From Photobacterium sp. TLY01 (GTDB taxonomy: Bacteria; Pseudomonadota; Gammaproteobacteria; Enterobacterales; Vibrionaceae), in assembly GCF_021432065.1 (NCBI RefSeq), contig NZ_CP090364.1, positions 1,254,601 to 1,318,600 on the forward strand: a stretch of DNA of 64,000 nt, given 5' to 3'. Below the pieces are notes generated by a model. That model was not told the origin of the DNA. It saw only the letters and a program-made list of their open reading frames with translations, and ran no database searches. Both the position numbers and the translations under genes were made by a program. Below are positions 1 through 10,082 of this stretch, piece after piece (position 1 is the first letter of the stretch; each line of letters begins with the position of its first letter).

Positions 1-1
1 T

Positions 2-2098
2 GCGGCTCAGCCGGAGGGGCTGCAACTGGTCAGGGATGCGATTCGCACGCTGGATAATGCAACGGTTGAAGCCATTACGGTCGGCGCAGGCAGCAATCCG
101 GATAATGTCAAGCGGGTAGAAAGGATAGTCAGTGAGTCCGACTGGCAGTTCCTGTTTCCTGAACGAAATGAAAAGTACACTTACCTGAACTTTTTGAAAG
201 GGATAGGGAAATTCCCTGCCTTCTGCGGCAACTATTCTGATGGCCGCGATGCTGATGCGATCTGCCGCAAATCTCTGGCGACTATGTTCGCGCATTTTAC
301 CCAGGAAACCGGCGGTCATAACAGTTACAGCGCGAATCCGGAGTGGCGTCAGGGGCTGCTTTATTTGCGCGAAGTAGGCTGGACGGAAGAGATGTCCGGC
401 GGCTACGGCATCTGTGCGCCCGGGGTCTGGCAGGCGGATGCGTACCCGTGCGGCACCAACGCTGATGGTACATACAAAAGCTACTTTGGCCGTGGCGCGA
501 AGCAACTGAGTTATAACTATAACTACGGTTCGTTCTCGCAGATGATCTATGGCGATGTCTCTGTGCTGCTGGAGCATCCGGATCGTGTTGCAGACACCTG
601 GCTGAATCTGGCCAGTGCGGTGTTCTTCTATCTCTACCCCCAGCCGCCGAAACCCAGCATGCTGCATGTGATTGACGGCACCTGGCAGCCGAATGCAGCG
701 GATTTGGCCAACGGTCTGGTGCCTGGCTTTGGTGTCACGACGCAGATCATTAATGGTGGCGTCGAGTGTGGCGGCAGTGCCGAGCACATTCAGTCACAGA
801 ACCGGATTAACTATTACCGGGAATTTGCCAGTTACCTGAATGTGCCTGTCCCGGCAGACGAGGTGCTGGGGTGTGCCGCCATGAAGCAATTTGACGGCGA
901 AGGGGCCGGTGCACTGGCGATTTACTGGGAGCAGGATTGGGGCTGGCGTCCGGATACCCCGGATAACCAAACCTACCGCTGTCAGCTGGTGAATTATCAG
1001 GGTCCTTATTCGGCATTTATCGCCGGGGATTACGCTAAGTGCGTCAGTGAAAAATTCGGCGTGGATATCCTTGATGACACGGGTCCGGTTGCCCCGGTTG
1101 CCCCGGTTGCCAATGCAGGTTCTGATGTGACTGTGGTCGGTGACAATTCGGCAGTGACGCTGGATGGCAGCCAGTCGAGCGATGCCAATGACGATATCGT
1201 CAGCTACAGCTGGGTACAAACCAGCGGTCCTGCACTGAGCATGTCAAATGCGAATCAGGCGCTGGCGACTGTGATGGTTCCTGAGGTCGCAGAAGAGACG
1301 CAATTTGAGTTCACCCTGACGGTCACAGACAGCACCGGCTTGTCTGCCTCGGACTTTGTGGTGATCACAGCGAAGGTGGTGTCCGACAATCAAGCCCCTG
1401 TGGTGACTCTGACTGCCTCTGATACAGCCACGGCAGAGCAAGAGGTCACAGTGTCGGCAGCTATCTCAGATGCCGATGACACTGATCTGACGCTCAGCTG
1501 GGCTGTGTCCAATGATCTGACACTGCAAATCAGCCCGGATCAGCGTTCAGCCACATTTACCGCGCCGGTCGTGACGGTTGAAACGCCTGTGACTGTGTCG
1601 GTTGTTGTGTCTGATCCTGCCGGGAACAGCGTGACGGCAACCAAGACAGTGACGGTTCAGCCAGCCGGGGAAATCTGTGCGCAAAGCTGGTCAGCCACGG
1701 CTGTGTATGTCGCTGGTGATACTGTGGTCTTTGCCGGTCAAACGTGGCAAGCACAGTGGTGGACCCAGGGCAATGAGCCGGGTGCTGAGCAGTGGGGACC
1801 ATGGACTGTGGTTGGCAATGCCAGCTGTACGGGTGAGACGACAGAACCTGTTGTGCCGGTTGACCCGTCTGAACCGACGGATCCTGAGGAAATCACAGAT
1901 CCGGCAGAGCCTGTGATCCCGGGGGATTACCCGGCGTACGAAGCAGGCACGGCCTATGCTGCCGGCGATAAAGTCAGTGCCGGAGGCGTGGATTATCAGT
2001 GTAAGCCTTATCCGTACTCAGCCTGGTGCAGCGGCGCTGCCTGGGCCTATGCGCCGGGTACAGGCACAGCGTGGCAGGATGCCTGGACTGTGTTGTGA
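2..2098 (+). CDS. GH19 chitinase, multidomain, 5' end cut by window edge
   Basis: Secreted chitin-degrading endochitinase of glycoside hydrolase family 19. The frame is open from base 2 without a stop, and the family-typical segment ending [16 protein letters not shown] lies before the first in-frame TTG at 194, so the true start is outside the window. The GH19 core shows [11 protein letters not shown] with the probable catalytic Glu at 305-307, and the [14 protein letters not shown] motif near 490-530. Then come two PKD/Ig-like modules (about 1090-1660), a CBM5/12-type chitin-binding module with the [13 protein letters not shown] signature (about 1675-1840), a Pro/Glu/Thr linker, and a second short aromatic-rich carbohydrate-binding module ending in WQDAWTVL. 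It acts outside the cell on chitin, a common marine polymer. Family assignment is firm; substrate detail is inferred. Confidence 0.93.
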   Translation, partial: AAQPEGLQLVRDAIRTLDNATVEAITVGAGSNPDNVKRVERIVSESDWQFLFPERNEKYTYLNFLKGIGKFPAFCGNYSDGRDADAICRKSLATMFAHFTQETGGHNSYSANPEWRQGLLYLREVGWTEEMSGGYGICAPGVWQADAYPCGTNADGTYKSYFGRGAKQLSYNYNYGSFSQMIYGDVSVLLEHPDRVADTWLNLASAVFFYLYPQPPKPSMLHVIDGTWQPNAADLANGLVPGFGVTTQIINGGVECGGSAEHIQSQNRINYYREFASYLNVPVPADEVLGCAAMKQFDGEGAGALAIYWEQDWGWRPDTPDNQTYRCQLVNYQGPYSAFIAGDYAKCVSEKFGVDILDDTGPVAPVAPVANAGSDVTVVGDNSAVTLDGSQSSDANDDIVSYSWVQTSGPALSMSNANQALATVMVPEVAEETQFEFTLTVTDSTGLSASDFVVITAKVVSDNQAPVVTLTASDTATAEQEVTVSAAISDADDTDLTLSWAVSNDLTLQISPDQRSATFTAPVVTVETPVTVSVVVSDPAGNSVTATKTVTVQPAGEICAQSWSATAVYVAGDTVVFAGQTWQAQWWTQGNEPGAEQWGPWTVVGNASCTGETTEPVVPVDPSEPTDPEEITDPAEPVIPGDYPAYEAGTAYAAGDKVSAGGVDYQCKPYPYSAWCSGAAWAYAPGTGTAWQDAWTVL

Positions 2099-2175
2099 TT
2101 CACGCTACAGGTAGATGGAACGGTCTAGCTGCACGCTGTTTCAGGATACTGAATCACGTGTGTGGTTACTGATGC

Positions 2176-2202
2176 AAAGCCCCCTTTTATTAAGGGGGCT
2201 TT
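2176..2202 (+). terminator. Terminator of the chitinase gene
   Basis: Inverted repeat AAAGCCCCC (2176-2184) and GGGGGCTTT (2194-2202) around a nine-base AT loop, 78 bases past the chitinase stop. The T tract after the stem is short. Confidence 0.7.
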
Positions 2203-2396
2203 GATATCAGCGCCGCGGTTTGGATGAAAAATCAGTTATTTATTGGTATGAGAGAGTAAAAGGTTAAATTTACTATTCAGGCTTGATGAAGCCACGCAAG
2301 ATAAATATGTGTCTTCCTGAGTGATGGCATAAAGACAGGTTAAACAAAACGTGTACTGATTGCTTGGACAATATTGCTCATCTCAATTGCAACCAT

Positions 2397-2421
2397 AAAA
2401 AAAAGGCCGTAATGCGGCCTT
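2397..2421 (-). terminator. Terminator of the PAS chemoreceptor gene
   Basis: Read on the minus strand: AAGGCCG, loop CATTA, CGGCCTT, then a run of T from the A tract at 2397-2404. It lies about 50 bases past the stop of the minus-strand chemoreceptor gene. Confidence 0.85.
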
Positions 2422-2473
2422 GGGATTTCACGGCAGTGGTCGGGTAGAGCACTGCTTTTTCAGGGGAAAAGGG

Positions 2474-4018
2474 TTAACCGAAAGATTTACTCATGCCTTC
2501 CAGAGACGCCACTTTTTCGCGCATCTGGCTTGCGGCCTGTTCCATGCGTGACATCATCACAAGGTTTTCAGACGAGGAGGTAGAAATCTGATGAACGTTG
2601 TTGCTGATCTCCTGAGCCACAGTGCCTTGTTCCTCCGCCGCTGCGGCAATTTGCGTTGAAATGTCAGCAATTTCATCCACCATGGACACTACTTCCAGAA
2701 TACTGGCTGCCGTGTCATTGGTATGGGTGACACATTGTCGGGTCTTTTCAATACTCTCGGAAGAGGTTGCCTGCCATTGGTTCAGGGTGGCGTTGATATT
2801 AACAATGCTGGTTTTAATATTTTCAGTCGCACCGTGGGTACGCTGCGATAGGGCGCGCACTTCATCGGCCACGACAGCAAAACCCCGCCCTTGCTCGCCA
2901 GCCCGTGCTGCTTCAATTGCGGCGTTCAGTGCCAGCAGGTTGGTTTGCTCAGCAATACCTTGAATTTCCATCATCATGGTTTCAATTTGTTCCGACACTT
3001 TGACCAGTGACTGGGCGGTTTGCGCCGCGTTTTCGGTGTCTTTGGCCAGGTCATTGATATTGTTTTGCGTAAGTTGCAACACTTTGGTGGTGTTGGCGCA
3101 TTTTTGCTGCGCGGTGAGCACTTTGTCTGTCGTTAACTGAGTATTTTGTGCAATTTCTGTGGCGACAGCAGACATTTGGGTAATGGACGTGGCGATATGC
3201 TGGGTATCTTTGTCCTGATTGGAAATGGAGTCGCGGGTGGAAATTGTGACATTCGTGAGTTCATCGGTAACTTCGCGAATGGTCTGCGCTGCATCATCGA
3301 CCCGGCCCAGTACGGTTTTCAGTCGGGCATCGTTTAATTTCAGATGGAAATCGGCAATGGACGTCAGGTTGTCGCCGCTGTAGACAATGCGGGTGAGTGC
3401 ATCATAGTCACTGGATAGCTGCTGAAAAAAACGGGGTACAGCAAATAGTTCACCCCGACAAAGGATCGCAATGAAGATCAATGGAACAGCAGCGGATAGG
3501 AATTCGAACTGAGGGAGATAAAAATGCGTCAAGGCAACACACAAAACGGTCAGCAGGGCAGACAGTCCCAGCTTGGCCCAGCTGGATAATCGGAACCCAT
3601 AAGGATTTTTTTCATTGTTCAGTTGCTGATAGACATGTGTCGCTGTGCTGATCATGTCCTGAGTTGGCTTACGGCGCACCGATTGATAGCCGGAAACACG
3701 ATTGTTTTCGTACAGCGGGGTGACGTAAGCATCCACCCAGTAATGGCTGCCGTCTTTACAGCGGTTTTTGACAATACCGCGCCAGGGTTTTTCTGCTTTC
3801 AGGTGGCTCCACAAGTCACCAAAGGCCGCTCTGGGCATGTCCGGGTGGCGGATAATGTTGTGGTGTTGCCCAACCAGTTCGTCAAAGCTGTAGCCACTGA
3901 CTTCGACAAATTCGTCATTGGCATAGGTAATCACACCCTGTAGATCTGTTGTGGTCACTAACTGAGCGTTCGGATCCAGCACCACTTCCCGGTCATTGAC
4001 CTGGCGATTTTTACGCAT
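2474..4018 (-). CDS. PAS-domain methyl-accepting chemotaxis protein (Aer-like)
   Basis: Inner-membrane chemoreceptor that signals to CheA/CheW. From the N terminus: a PAS domain ([21 protein letters not shown], then the [10 protein letters not shown] and [12 protein letters not shown] motifs) typical of Aer-type redox sensors, two closely spaced membrane segments near residues 140-190, and a signalling domain with the conserved hairpin tip [19 protein letters not shown]. There is no periplasmic ligand domain, which supports cytoplasmic redox or energy sensing. The start is the ATG at 4016-4018, preceded on the minus strand by GAGGGA at good spacing; an upstream TTG at 4042 has no such site. 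No CheR-tethering pentapeptide is visible at the C terminus. FAD binding is inferred from the family. Confidence 0.9.
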   Translation of the reverse strand: MRKNRQVNDREVVLDPNAQLVTTTDLQGVITYANDEFVEVSGYSFDELVGQHHNIIRHPDMPRAAFGDLWSHLKAEKPWRGIVKNRCKDGSHYWVDAYVTPLYENNRVSGYQSVRRKPTQDMISTATHVYQQLNNEKNPYGFRLSSWAKLGLSALLTVLCVALTHFYLPQFEFLSAAVPLIFIAILCRGELFAVPRFFQQLSSDYDALTRIVYSGDNLTSIADFHLKLNDARLKTVLGRVDDAAQTIREVTDELTNVTISTRDSISNQDKDTQHIATSITQMSAVATEIAQNTQLTTDKVLTAQQKCANTTKVLQLTQNNINDLAKDTENAAQTAQSLVKVSEQIETMMMEIQGIAEQTNLLALNAAIEAARAGEQGRGFAVVADEVRALSQRTHGATENIKTSIVNINATLNQWQATSSESIEKTRQCVTHTNDTAASILEVVSMVDEIADISTQIAAAAEEQGTVAQEISNNVHQISTSSSENLVMMSRMEQAASQMREKVASLEGMSKSFG

Positions 4019-4457
4019 GAATTGTCCCTCTTCGTCACGCAATAGATGGCAGCATTGTTGAACTGTGAGCAGTTCTTTTCATTATGTATCACGTCTGACT
4101 CAACTCTAGATGAGGGAGATTTAACCGCATAAGGCAAATGGCGGGGATTTGAATTTCCTCAAGGAATGCAAATTTAGTGGCAGAAAAAGTAAGCAAAGCT
4201 GAAATCAGCGATTATTATCTATGTCCGCAGAGTATATTTTTGCACTGAGTCAGTCAGATGGCTCGGATGACATAATTCCATATAAAGAGTGCGTCTATTC
4301 TGAATGAACATTTAATCGGAAGCGTACCATTACGCTATAACGGCCACTGTTTGTCTGAATCTTGTCTTAAATGATGAAAAGATGGTCGACTAGGCAAGAA
4401 AAAACCCTGCGAGCGAAAGCAGGCAGGGTTTGAACTATCAGCCGAATATATGACGGA
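4019..4457. other. Intergenic region between asnS and the PAS chemoreceptor
   Basis: Both neighbours are on the minus strand. The right end holds the asnS terminator (4395-4431); the remainder must contain the chemoreceptor promoter. It is AT-rich with no coding frame I can support and no promoter I can pick with confidence. Confidence 0.5.
4395..4431 (-). terminator. Terminator of asnS
   Basis: Minus-strand reading: AAACCCTGC (from 4431-4423), 12-base loop, GCAGGGTTT (4410-4402), then TTTC. It begins 27 bases past the asnS stop. Confidence 0.9.
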
Positions 4458-5858
4458 TTAGAAGTTCGCGGAACGCGGTGTCCGTGGGAATGGAATCACG
4501 TCGCGGACGTTCGCCACACCGGTGACGTAAGAAACCAGACGCTCAAAGCCCAGGCCGAAACCGGCATGCGGCACTGTGCCGTAACGGCGCAGATCGCGGT
4601 ACCAGTTCATATCTTCCGGGTCGATGTTCATGGCACGCATGCGCTGATCAAGAATCTCCAGACGCTCTTCACGTTGCGCACCACCAATGATTTCACCAAT
4701 GCCTGGTGCCAGAACATCCATGGCCGCGACCGTCTTGCCGTCTTCGTTCAGTCGCATGTAGAAGGCTTTGATGTCTTTCGGGTAGTTCTTCACGATAACA
4801 GGCGCGTTAAAGTGCTCTTCGGCCAGATAACGTTCGTGCTCGGAAGACAGGTCGATGCCCCACTCAACGTCGAACTCGAACTGACGGCCGGACGCTTTCA
4901 GGATCTCAATCGCATCTGTGTAATCCACCTGAGCAAAATCAGAGTCAACGAATTTTTCCAGACGGGTGATCGCTTCTTTGTTGATGCGCTGTGCGAAGAA
5001 TTCCAGATCATCGCGGCGCTCAGCCAGCACGGCTTTGAACACATACTTCAGCATGTCTTCTGCCAGTTTAGCGACATCGTTCAGATCCGCGAATGCCACT
5101 TCTGGTTCAACCATCCAGAACTCAGCCAGGTGACGGCTGGTGTTGGAGTTTTCAGCACGGAAAGTCGGGCCGAAAGTGTACACTTTGCTCAGGGCACAGG
5201 CGTAGGCTTCAGCGTTCAGCTGGCCGGAAACCGTCAGGAAAGTCTCTTTGCCGAAGAAATCTTCGTTGAAATCGACATTGCCTTGTTCGGTACGTGGCAG
5301 GTTTTCCAGATCCAGCGTAGACACGCGGAACATCTCACCGGCACCTTCTGCGTCAGCGGCAGTGATCAGCGGGGCAGAGACCCAGAAGTAACCCTGCTCG
5401 TGATAGAAGCGGTGAATGGCCTGAGACAGACAGTTACGCACACGGGCAACCGCGCCAATCACATTGGTACGCGGACGCAGGTGGGCCACTTCACGCAGGT
5501 ACTCAATCGAGTGGCGTGTTTTCGCCATTGGGTAGGTGTCAGGGTCATCAACCCAGCCAACCACTTTCACCTCAGTCGCTGCCAGTTCGAAGTCCTGGCC
5601 CTGAGCCGGAGATTCAACCACTTTGCCCGTGACTTCCACGGAACAGCCAGTGGTCAGTTTCAGAACTTCTTCCTGGTAATTATTCAGTGCATTCGGGACC
5701 ACGGCCTGAATCGGGTCGAAACAAGAGCCGTCATAGAGGGCAAGGAAAGAGATTCCGGCTTTGGAATCCCGACGTGAACGGATCCAACCGCGTACAGTGA
5801 TCTCACTGTCAACCGCAATCTTACCGCTCAGTACGTCTGAAACAGGCGCGTAAGTCAT
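4458..5858 (-). CDS. asnS: Asparaginyl-tRNA synthetase
   Basis: Charges tRNA-Asn with asparagine in the cytoplasm; class IIb synthetase. The 466 residues equal the E. coli enzyme length. An N-terminal OB-fold anticodon-binding domain (residues about 15-100, with [16 protein letters not shown]) precedes the catalytic domain, in which class II motif 2 is seen as [21 protein letters not shown] and motif 3 as [15 protein letters not shown]. The protein ends [12 protein letters not shown], as in the family. The ATG at 5858 follows a GGAG-like site. It is a single-gene unit with its own terminator. Function is certain at family level. Confidence 0.98.
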   Translation of the reverse strand: MTYAPVSDVLSGKIAVDSEITVRGWIRSRRDSKAGISFLALYDGSCFDPIQAVVPNALNNYQEEVLKLTTGCSVEVTGKVVESPAQGQDFELAATEVKVVGWVDDPDTYPMAKTRHSIEYLREVAHLRPRTNVIGAVARVRNCLSQAIHRFYHEQGYFWVSAPLITAADAEGAGEMFRVSTLDLENLPRTEQGNVDFNEDFFGKETFLTVSGQLNAEAYACALSKVYTFGPTFRAENSNTSRHLAEFWMVEPEVAFADLNDVAKLAEDMLKYVFKAVLAERRDDLEFFAQRINKEAITRLEKFVDSDFAQVDYTDAIEILKASGRQFEFDVEWGIDLSSEHERYLAEEHFNAPVIVKNYPKDIKAFYMRLNEDGKTVAAMDVLAPGIGEIIGGAQREERLEILDQRMRAMNIDPEDMNWYRDLRRYGTVPHAGFGLGFERLVSYVTGVANVRDVIPFPRTPRSANF

Positions 5859-5943
5859 GATGTCATTATTCTCCGTTTAGGCACGACTGAGTGCTGTGCT
5901 TAATTTACTGTCCAAAACAGCAATATTACCTGTCTTGACACAA

Positions 5944-5960
5944 GCATCAAGCCTTGATGC
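5944..5960. promoter_or_regulatory. 17-base perfect palindrome upstream of asnS
   Basis: GCATCAAG-C-CTTGATGC, two 8-base arms around a single C. It lies 86 bases before the asnS start and 105 bases after the stop of the lipoprotein gene on the same strand. On the minus strand TTGATG within it is followed 16 bases later by TAATAT, a possible -35/-10 pair for asnS, so it could be an operator over that promoter. No T tract follows, which argues against a simple terminator. Confidence 0.4.
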
Positions 5961-6064
5961 GCTACCTGATGGGAAATAATCACATTGTGTTGTGTTTTGT
6001 GTCGATTAAATAATCGCTGCGGCAATGCTGGCGACCGTTTTCCGGCCGCCAGCGAGAGTTGATC

Positions 6065-8926
6065 TTAAGGTGTGGGTGTCGCTGGTGGTGTTAAGTCGCA
6101 CGATTCTCCGTCTCTTAAGATGGTGCCGGGGTATGGGCTGTCTGGCAGCGGAGCTTCCGTGGGTGTCTGCACTGTCACAGCGGGCACATTCGCTGCCGGG
6201 ATCAGCGCTACCACATCGCTCCACATTTCGCCGTCGTCTGCACCCAGCGCCGGTGTCGCACTCTGCCAGCGGGTGAAATGATTGAAGCCTTTAACCGTGA
6301 ATGTCAGGCCATCGGTATCAGAGACCTTAATCCACTCTTTGAAATTGCCGGTTGGGAATCGTTTGGCGCCGTTGCTGAACACCGCGTCGATCTCCGATTG
6401 GGCCATGGCATTTTCGTAGTACAGCGTGCCATCGGCTTCCAGTTTCCAGCGGATCGGGATGTCAAACCCACAGCCGTCACTGTCTTTGTAACGACCGGTC
6501 TGAAAGCCGCTCTGACTGTCGGCCTGCGCATTCAGGACCAAATGACGCGAGGTATCGCTGAACGTCAGCGCCTTACCGGCCAGCATGCTTTGGGTGAAGC
6601 GGGGGGTTCTGCCTTCCCAGCTGACGGTGCAGCTGGCCGCCTGACTGGTGAAGGCTGCCCTGGTGCGTGCCGTTGCAGGCATTTGTGTTCCGCTGTTCCA
6701 GCCAGAATCGCTGGCCGTGCAGGCAACCAGGGTGTCAGGGACATATTGCTTGGTCATCAGGTTGTCAATCACACTGGTGTTGGCTCCGCCGATGTCGGTC
6801 TGGCTGAAATACTTGACGGCAAGAATCGGCCGATCCTGATATTTCTTGTGGGTGAGCGCCCAGAGCTGGTAATCGCTGAAGGTATCATTGCTGTTTTCAG
6901 TCAGGCGCAGAAAGCCGTTGTCATTTAACTGCCAGCTGCGGTTGCTGCTGCCCGGTTGCAAGACGGTATTGAGGTAATACTCCCAGGTGTTGTCGCTTTT
7001 CAGGATCAGGGTTTCCAGCTCGCCCAGCGAGCCCGGGTCAGTGGAGATTTGCACCAGATGCTGATCAACCAGGCTGTTGACGCTGTCGGTGACGAAACGC
7101 TCATCGCCGCCACATTCGGTCACGGAATTGAGGAACTGATCTTCAGTGGCCGGGGAAGTATTACCAAAGCTGCAGTCGCCAAAAGCCGGCAGATTGTCAC
7201 GGGAAGTGACCGCATAAATCTCTTCTTTGGCGGCGTGATTAAAGCCGGCGAAATGGTAGTCGGTGTCTTTCAGAATCGCCTGACCCTGATGCACCGCACC
7301 TTGTTCGACGACTAAAAATAAATAGGGCGTATCAAACGGATAGTGGTTCGCCAGCTGTTTGATGACATCAGGCACGGCGAACTGGAACATCTCTTTGCCC
7401 AGTGAAGACACCGCGCCCCAGATACCGGTTTCAACCACCATCCAGTCATCACCGCCGACATTGACCCAATAGTTGGCCTGATGGGTGCCATTCAGCACTA
7501 ACTCCACCACCACGTTATCGGTCAGATGATAACCGTTGACCTGCTCAATACTGCCAGCGCCTTCTACCGACACCATGTCCTCAAGGGACGTATAAGGAAC
7601 GGTCGGATTGTCTCTGGGCGCCACAGTGCATTCGTCGCCACCGACCTGCGTGTTACACAGCAACATTCGGGTGGCCACCGGATTCCAGGTGAAATAGTAG
7701 CCTTTGGCGGCTTCACCAAAGGTGGTGTCGGCGGGCACGTAACGGGTCATGAAATGGTTTTCTTTGGTGGTGAGAAAATCATGCATTTTCAGACCAGACA
7801 GTGAATAGCTGTTGACCCGCATGGTGATGTTGCGGCCATCGGCTTCTTCGAGTCCGGCATCTGTCATGCTGGCGGTGCTGCTGGAAGAAATCAGCACTTT
7901 GAAATACTCGTACAGATCTTTCCAGCCGCTTGAGGTCAGGATCTGGCCCTTGATCGCATCGTCTTTGCTGTCGAACTGAACCAGCCCCTGTTCGCTGAGG
8001 TAAGTGAAATCTTCCGTCAGCGAAATGTCGCTCTCGCCGTTTTTGGTCCAGCGCCAGTCGATCTGGCGGGTTTCATTGGTGGCGGTATCCGGGCTGTTGT
8101 AGTCCATCATGTCAGCTTCCAGGGTGCTGCCTGTGTTTGAGCTGTGGCTGGCCAGGCGCCAGAAACCCGAATTGAAGATGGTGGCTATTTCGTCTTTTTG
8201 CGCCGTCAGCTCGGTGTATTTTCGGGTCATGATGCCTTCAAGGATATCGTTGACGATGCTGAGCGACATCAGATTGCTCAGGCTGACGCCATTAAGGCCG
8301 AGTTTGGGGATCAGGGTGACACTCAGCTCATCTGCCAGTTCATTGACGAAATCGCCAGCATTGCGAACATCGATATTACTGGGGTCACTGACAGTTTCAC
8401 TGAAGATGCCCCAGTGGCCGTCTGTGGCGACCCGTTTGATCAACGCACGGTAGGCGAGGGTGGTTTTCAGGGACAGGGCGATCTCTGTGTCGGTTAACGG
8501 TGTCATGAAAAGGTTGGTCGGTAAGTCATCACCGATAGCAAATTGCGGCACACCGTTGAGATCCAGCACCAGTACGCCATGCAGCAGCAGGGGCACCTGC
8601 GCTTCAATACTGTAGTTGCCGTCTGTCATCGCAAAGCTGGTGATGTCACCCTGACCCATGACTTTGCCCTGCTGATTAATAAACAGGACGGCAAAGTTGT
8701 CCTGATATAACTCTGGTGTGGCTGCGTAAGCCTGGCTGACAGGGCGCCAGCTCACGCCTTGTTGTGCGGTCATCAAACCCGCAGGCAGGTCGACCGTGAC
8801 GGTAAATTTGGTTTTGACGGGGGGCAGTTCTGCAGGTTGAATACCCACATCGTCTCCGCCGCCACCGCACGCAGAAAGCAGGCCAGCCAGAAACAGGCTC
8901 AGGCCAATCATCAGATAAGTGCGCAT
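6065..8926 (-). CDS. Large secreted lipoprotein of unknown function
   Basis: I do not recognise the family. The N terminus is a clear lipoprotein signal: two basic-side residues, a hydrophobic stretch and lipobox LLSAC with the acylated Cys near residue 20, followed by GGGGDD, a spacer common in Vibrionaceae outer-membrane lipoproteins. The remaining about 930 residues contain no membrane segment, are rich in Asp, Thr and aromatic residues, include several Cys in the middle and C-terminal parts, and end in a Pro/Thr tail (ATPTP). The sequence looks like a beta-rich extracellular protein. It is flanked by asnS and queE and has no obvious functional partner. Confidence 0.75.
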   Translation of the reverse strand: MRTYLMIGLSLFLAGLLSACGGGGDDVGIQPAELPPVKTKFTVTVDLPAGLMTAQQGVSWRPVSQAYAATPELYQDNFAVLFINQQGKVMGQGDITSFAMTDGNYSIEAQVPLLLHGVLVLDLNGVPQFAIGDDLPTNLFMTPLTDTEIALSLKTTLAYRALIKRVATDGHWGIFSETVSDPSNIDVRNAGDFVNELADELSVTLIPKLGLNGVSLSNLMSLSIVNDILEGIMTRKYTELTAQKDEIATIFNSGFWRLASHSSNTGSTLEADMMDYNSPDTATNETRQIDWRWTKNGESDISLTEDFTYLSEQGLVQFDSKDDAIKGQILTSSGWKDLYEYFKVLISSSSTASMTDAGLEEADGRNITMRVNSYSLSGLKMHDFLTTKENHFMTRYVPADTTFGEAAKGYYFTWNPVATRMLLCNTQVGGDECTVAPRDNPTVPYTSLEDMVSVEGAGSIEQVNGYHLTDNVVVELVLNGTHQANYWVNVGGDDWMVVETGIWGAVSSLGKEMFQFAVPDVIKQLANHYPFDTPYLFLVVEQGAVHQGQAILKDTDYHFAGFNHAAKEEIYAVTSRDNLPAFGDCSFGNTSPATEDQFLNSVTECGGDERFVTDSVNSLVDQHLVQISTDPGSLGELETLILKSDNTWEYYLNTVLQPGSSNRSWQLNDNGFLRLTENSNDTFSDYQLWALTHKKYQDRPILAVKYFSQTDIGGANTSVIDNLMTKQYVPDTLVACTASDSGWNSGTQMPATARTRAAFTSQAASCTVSWEGRTPRFTQSMLAGKALTFSDTSRHLVLNAQADSQSGFQTGRYKDSDGCGFDIPIRWKLEADGTLYYENAMAQSEIDAVFSNGAKRFPTGNFKEWIKVSDTDGLTFTVKGFNHFTRWQSATPALGADDGEMWSDVVALIPAANVPAVTVQTPTEAPLPDSPYPGTILRDGESCDLTPPATPTP

Positions 8927-9058
8927 AACATTTCCCCTGAATACTCAATGCAGCACGTGTTGTACCAATCTCAAGGCCAGTCATGTGTGGCCCGATTGGT
9001 TTCGGTGTTTGGGCTGAGTATAGGTAAGCGGCAGGCAGGGAAATGTAAAACCCGACGG

Positions 9059-9081
9059 GCCGTCTCATCCCTTGAGACGGC
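9059..9081 (-). terminator. Probable terminator of queE
   Basis: Perfect 9-base stem GCCGTCTCA / TGAGACGGC with loop TCCCT, 53 bases past the queE stop on the minus strand. The following tract (GGGTTTTACATTT on that strand) is only partly T-rich, so efficiency is uncertain. Confidence 0.55.
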
Positions 9082-9133
9082 ATCTAAGAATTGAGACAAC
9101 CCAAATGCGGGTCAGGCTGAAGTGTCAGCGTAA

Positions 9134-9802
9134 TCAGGCAATCGACAGGTATTTGTGTGTCTGGACAGACAGACGCCAGTTACGGGCAATGCAGGTTTGA
9201 ATGCACAGTTCGGTGGCTCTGGCTTTCTGGCTGATGGGCTGCAGGGCGATGGTGACATTGCTCTGTAGCGGTACACCGACTAACAGCGCATCCAACTGGT
9301 CGATATCTTTTTGCGTGCCGACAGGATGTTTGATTTCATTTGCGCGAGACAGGGCACCAGGCAGCACCGGCAGTTTGCCTTTCATGTTAATTTTTGGAGA
9401 AACCGTCACCCAGGTATTCTCTGTCGCCAGTACCTCGTAAGTCCCGCTGGTTTCAATCTGGCAACGGAAACCCTTGGCTTCGAGCTGTTCTGTCAGCGGG
9501 CGTAAGTCATACAGACAAGGTTCGCCACCGGTAATGACGACATGCCTTGCAGTGTAGCCCTGCTCAATCAGCAGGTCGACAACGCCGCTGGCATCCAGAG
9601 CCGTCCAGCTGGGAGAGTCGCCCTGTTTGGCAAGCATCGCGCCGACGTTCACTTCATCCTGAGGTTCGGCGCTCCAGGTTTGTTTCGTGTCACACCAGGC
9701 ACAGCCGACCGGGCAGACTTGCAGACGGACAAAGATAGCCGGCACGCCTGTGAAAACACCTTCACCCTGGATGGTTTCAAAGATTTCGTTGATTTTGTAC
9801 AC
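9134..9802 (-). CDS. queE: 7-carboxy-7-deazaguanine synthase (radical SAM)
   Basis: Radical-SAM enzyme that converts 6-carboxy-tetrahydropterin to 7-carboxy-7-deazaguanine in queuosine biosynthesis. The N terminus YKINEIFETIQGEG and the cysteine motif CPVGCAWC (CxxxCxxC, binds the 4Fe-4S cluster) identify QueE; VITGGEP lies in the SAM region. The start chosen is GTG at 9800-9802, preceded on the minus strand by GAGG with a six-base spacer, giving 222 residues as in E. coli (223); an ATG at 9823 would add seven unconserved residues. It is divergent from mlc. No other queuosine gene is next to it. Confidence 0.95.
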   Translation of the reverse strand: MYKINEIFETIQGEGVFTGVPAIFVRLQVCPVGCAWCDTKQTWSAEPQDEVNVGAMLAKQGDSPSWTALDASGVVDLLIEQGYTARHVVITGGEPCLYDLRPLTEQLEAKGFRCQIETSGTYEVLATENTWVTVSPKINMKGKLPVLPGALSRANEIKHPVGTQKDIDQLDALLVGVPLQSNVTIALQPISQKARATELCIQTCIARNWRLSVQTHKYLSIA

Positions 9803-10082
9803 GGCTGACCTCAAAACAATCATGCAAGTTAACGCGAAAAGGGTTTTTTATACCCTGAACCTCAAAGGGCGCGTATTATGTCAGAACCCTGCGCCCTTGT
9901 CTCTAGAACCACATACCTTTCAATCATGTGGTTTGTTTGCCCGGCCCGGTAAAGCGAAGGTCAAAAGGGACAGGCGGGTCGTGACTGGGTTCACGTCCTT
10001 GGCACAAGGGGCTTCACAATTACTTCGCAAAGTAAAAAAATTCAACTTCTTGCGTATTCGTTAACCTTTGAGGATTCAGAGC

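Larger units (their letters stand above)
2099..2473. other. Intergenic region between convergent chitinase and chemoreceptor genes
   Basis: This 375-base stretch carries two hairpin terminators described separately (2176-2202 for the chitinase, 2397-2421 for the chemoreceptor). I see no convincing gene or RNA in the AT-rich segment between them. Confidence 0.6.

Noticed and set aside
4566-5777. A 403-residue open frame on the plus strand opposite asnS
   Set aside because: It is the exact antisense of the well-identified asnS gene, has no ribosome site or recognisable motif, and arises from the codon bias of asnS.
9803-10082. Possible preQ1 riboswitch before queE (GGGTATAAAAAACCC and nearby GAGGTTC on the minus strand)
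   Set aside because: The order of elements does not fit the preQ1-I layout: the short stem-loop and A-rich tail pairing cannot be drawn, and the repeat is only a 4-base stem. A covariance-model search would decide.
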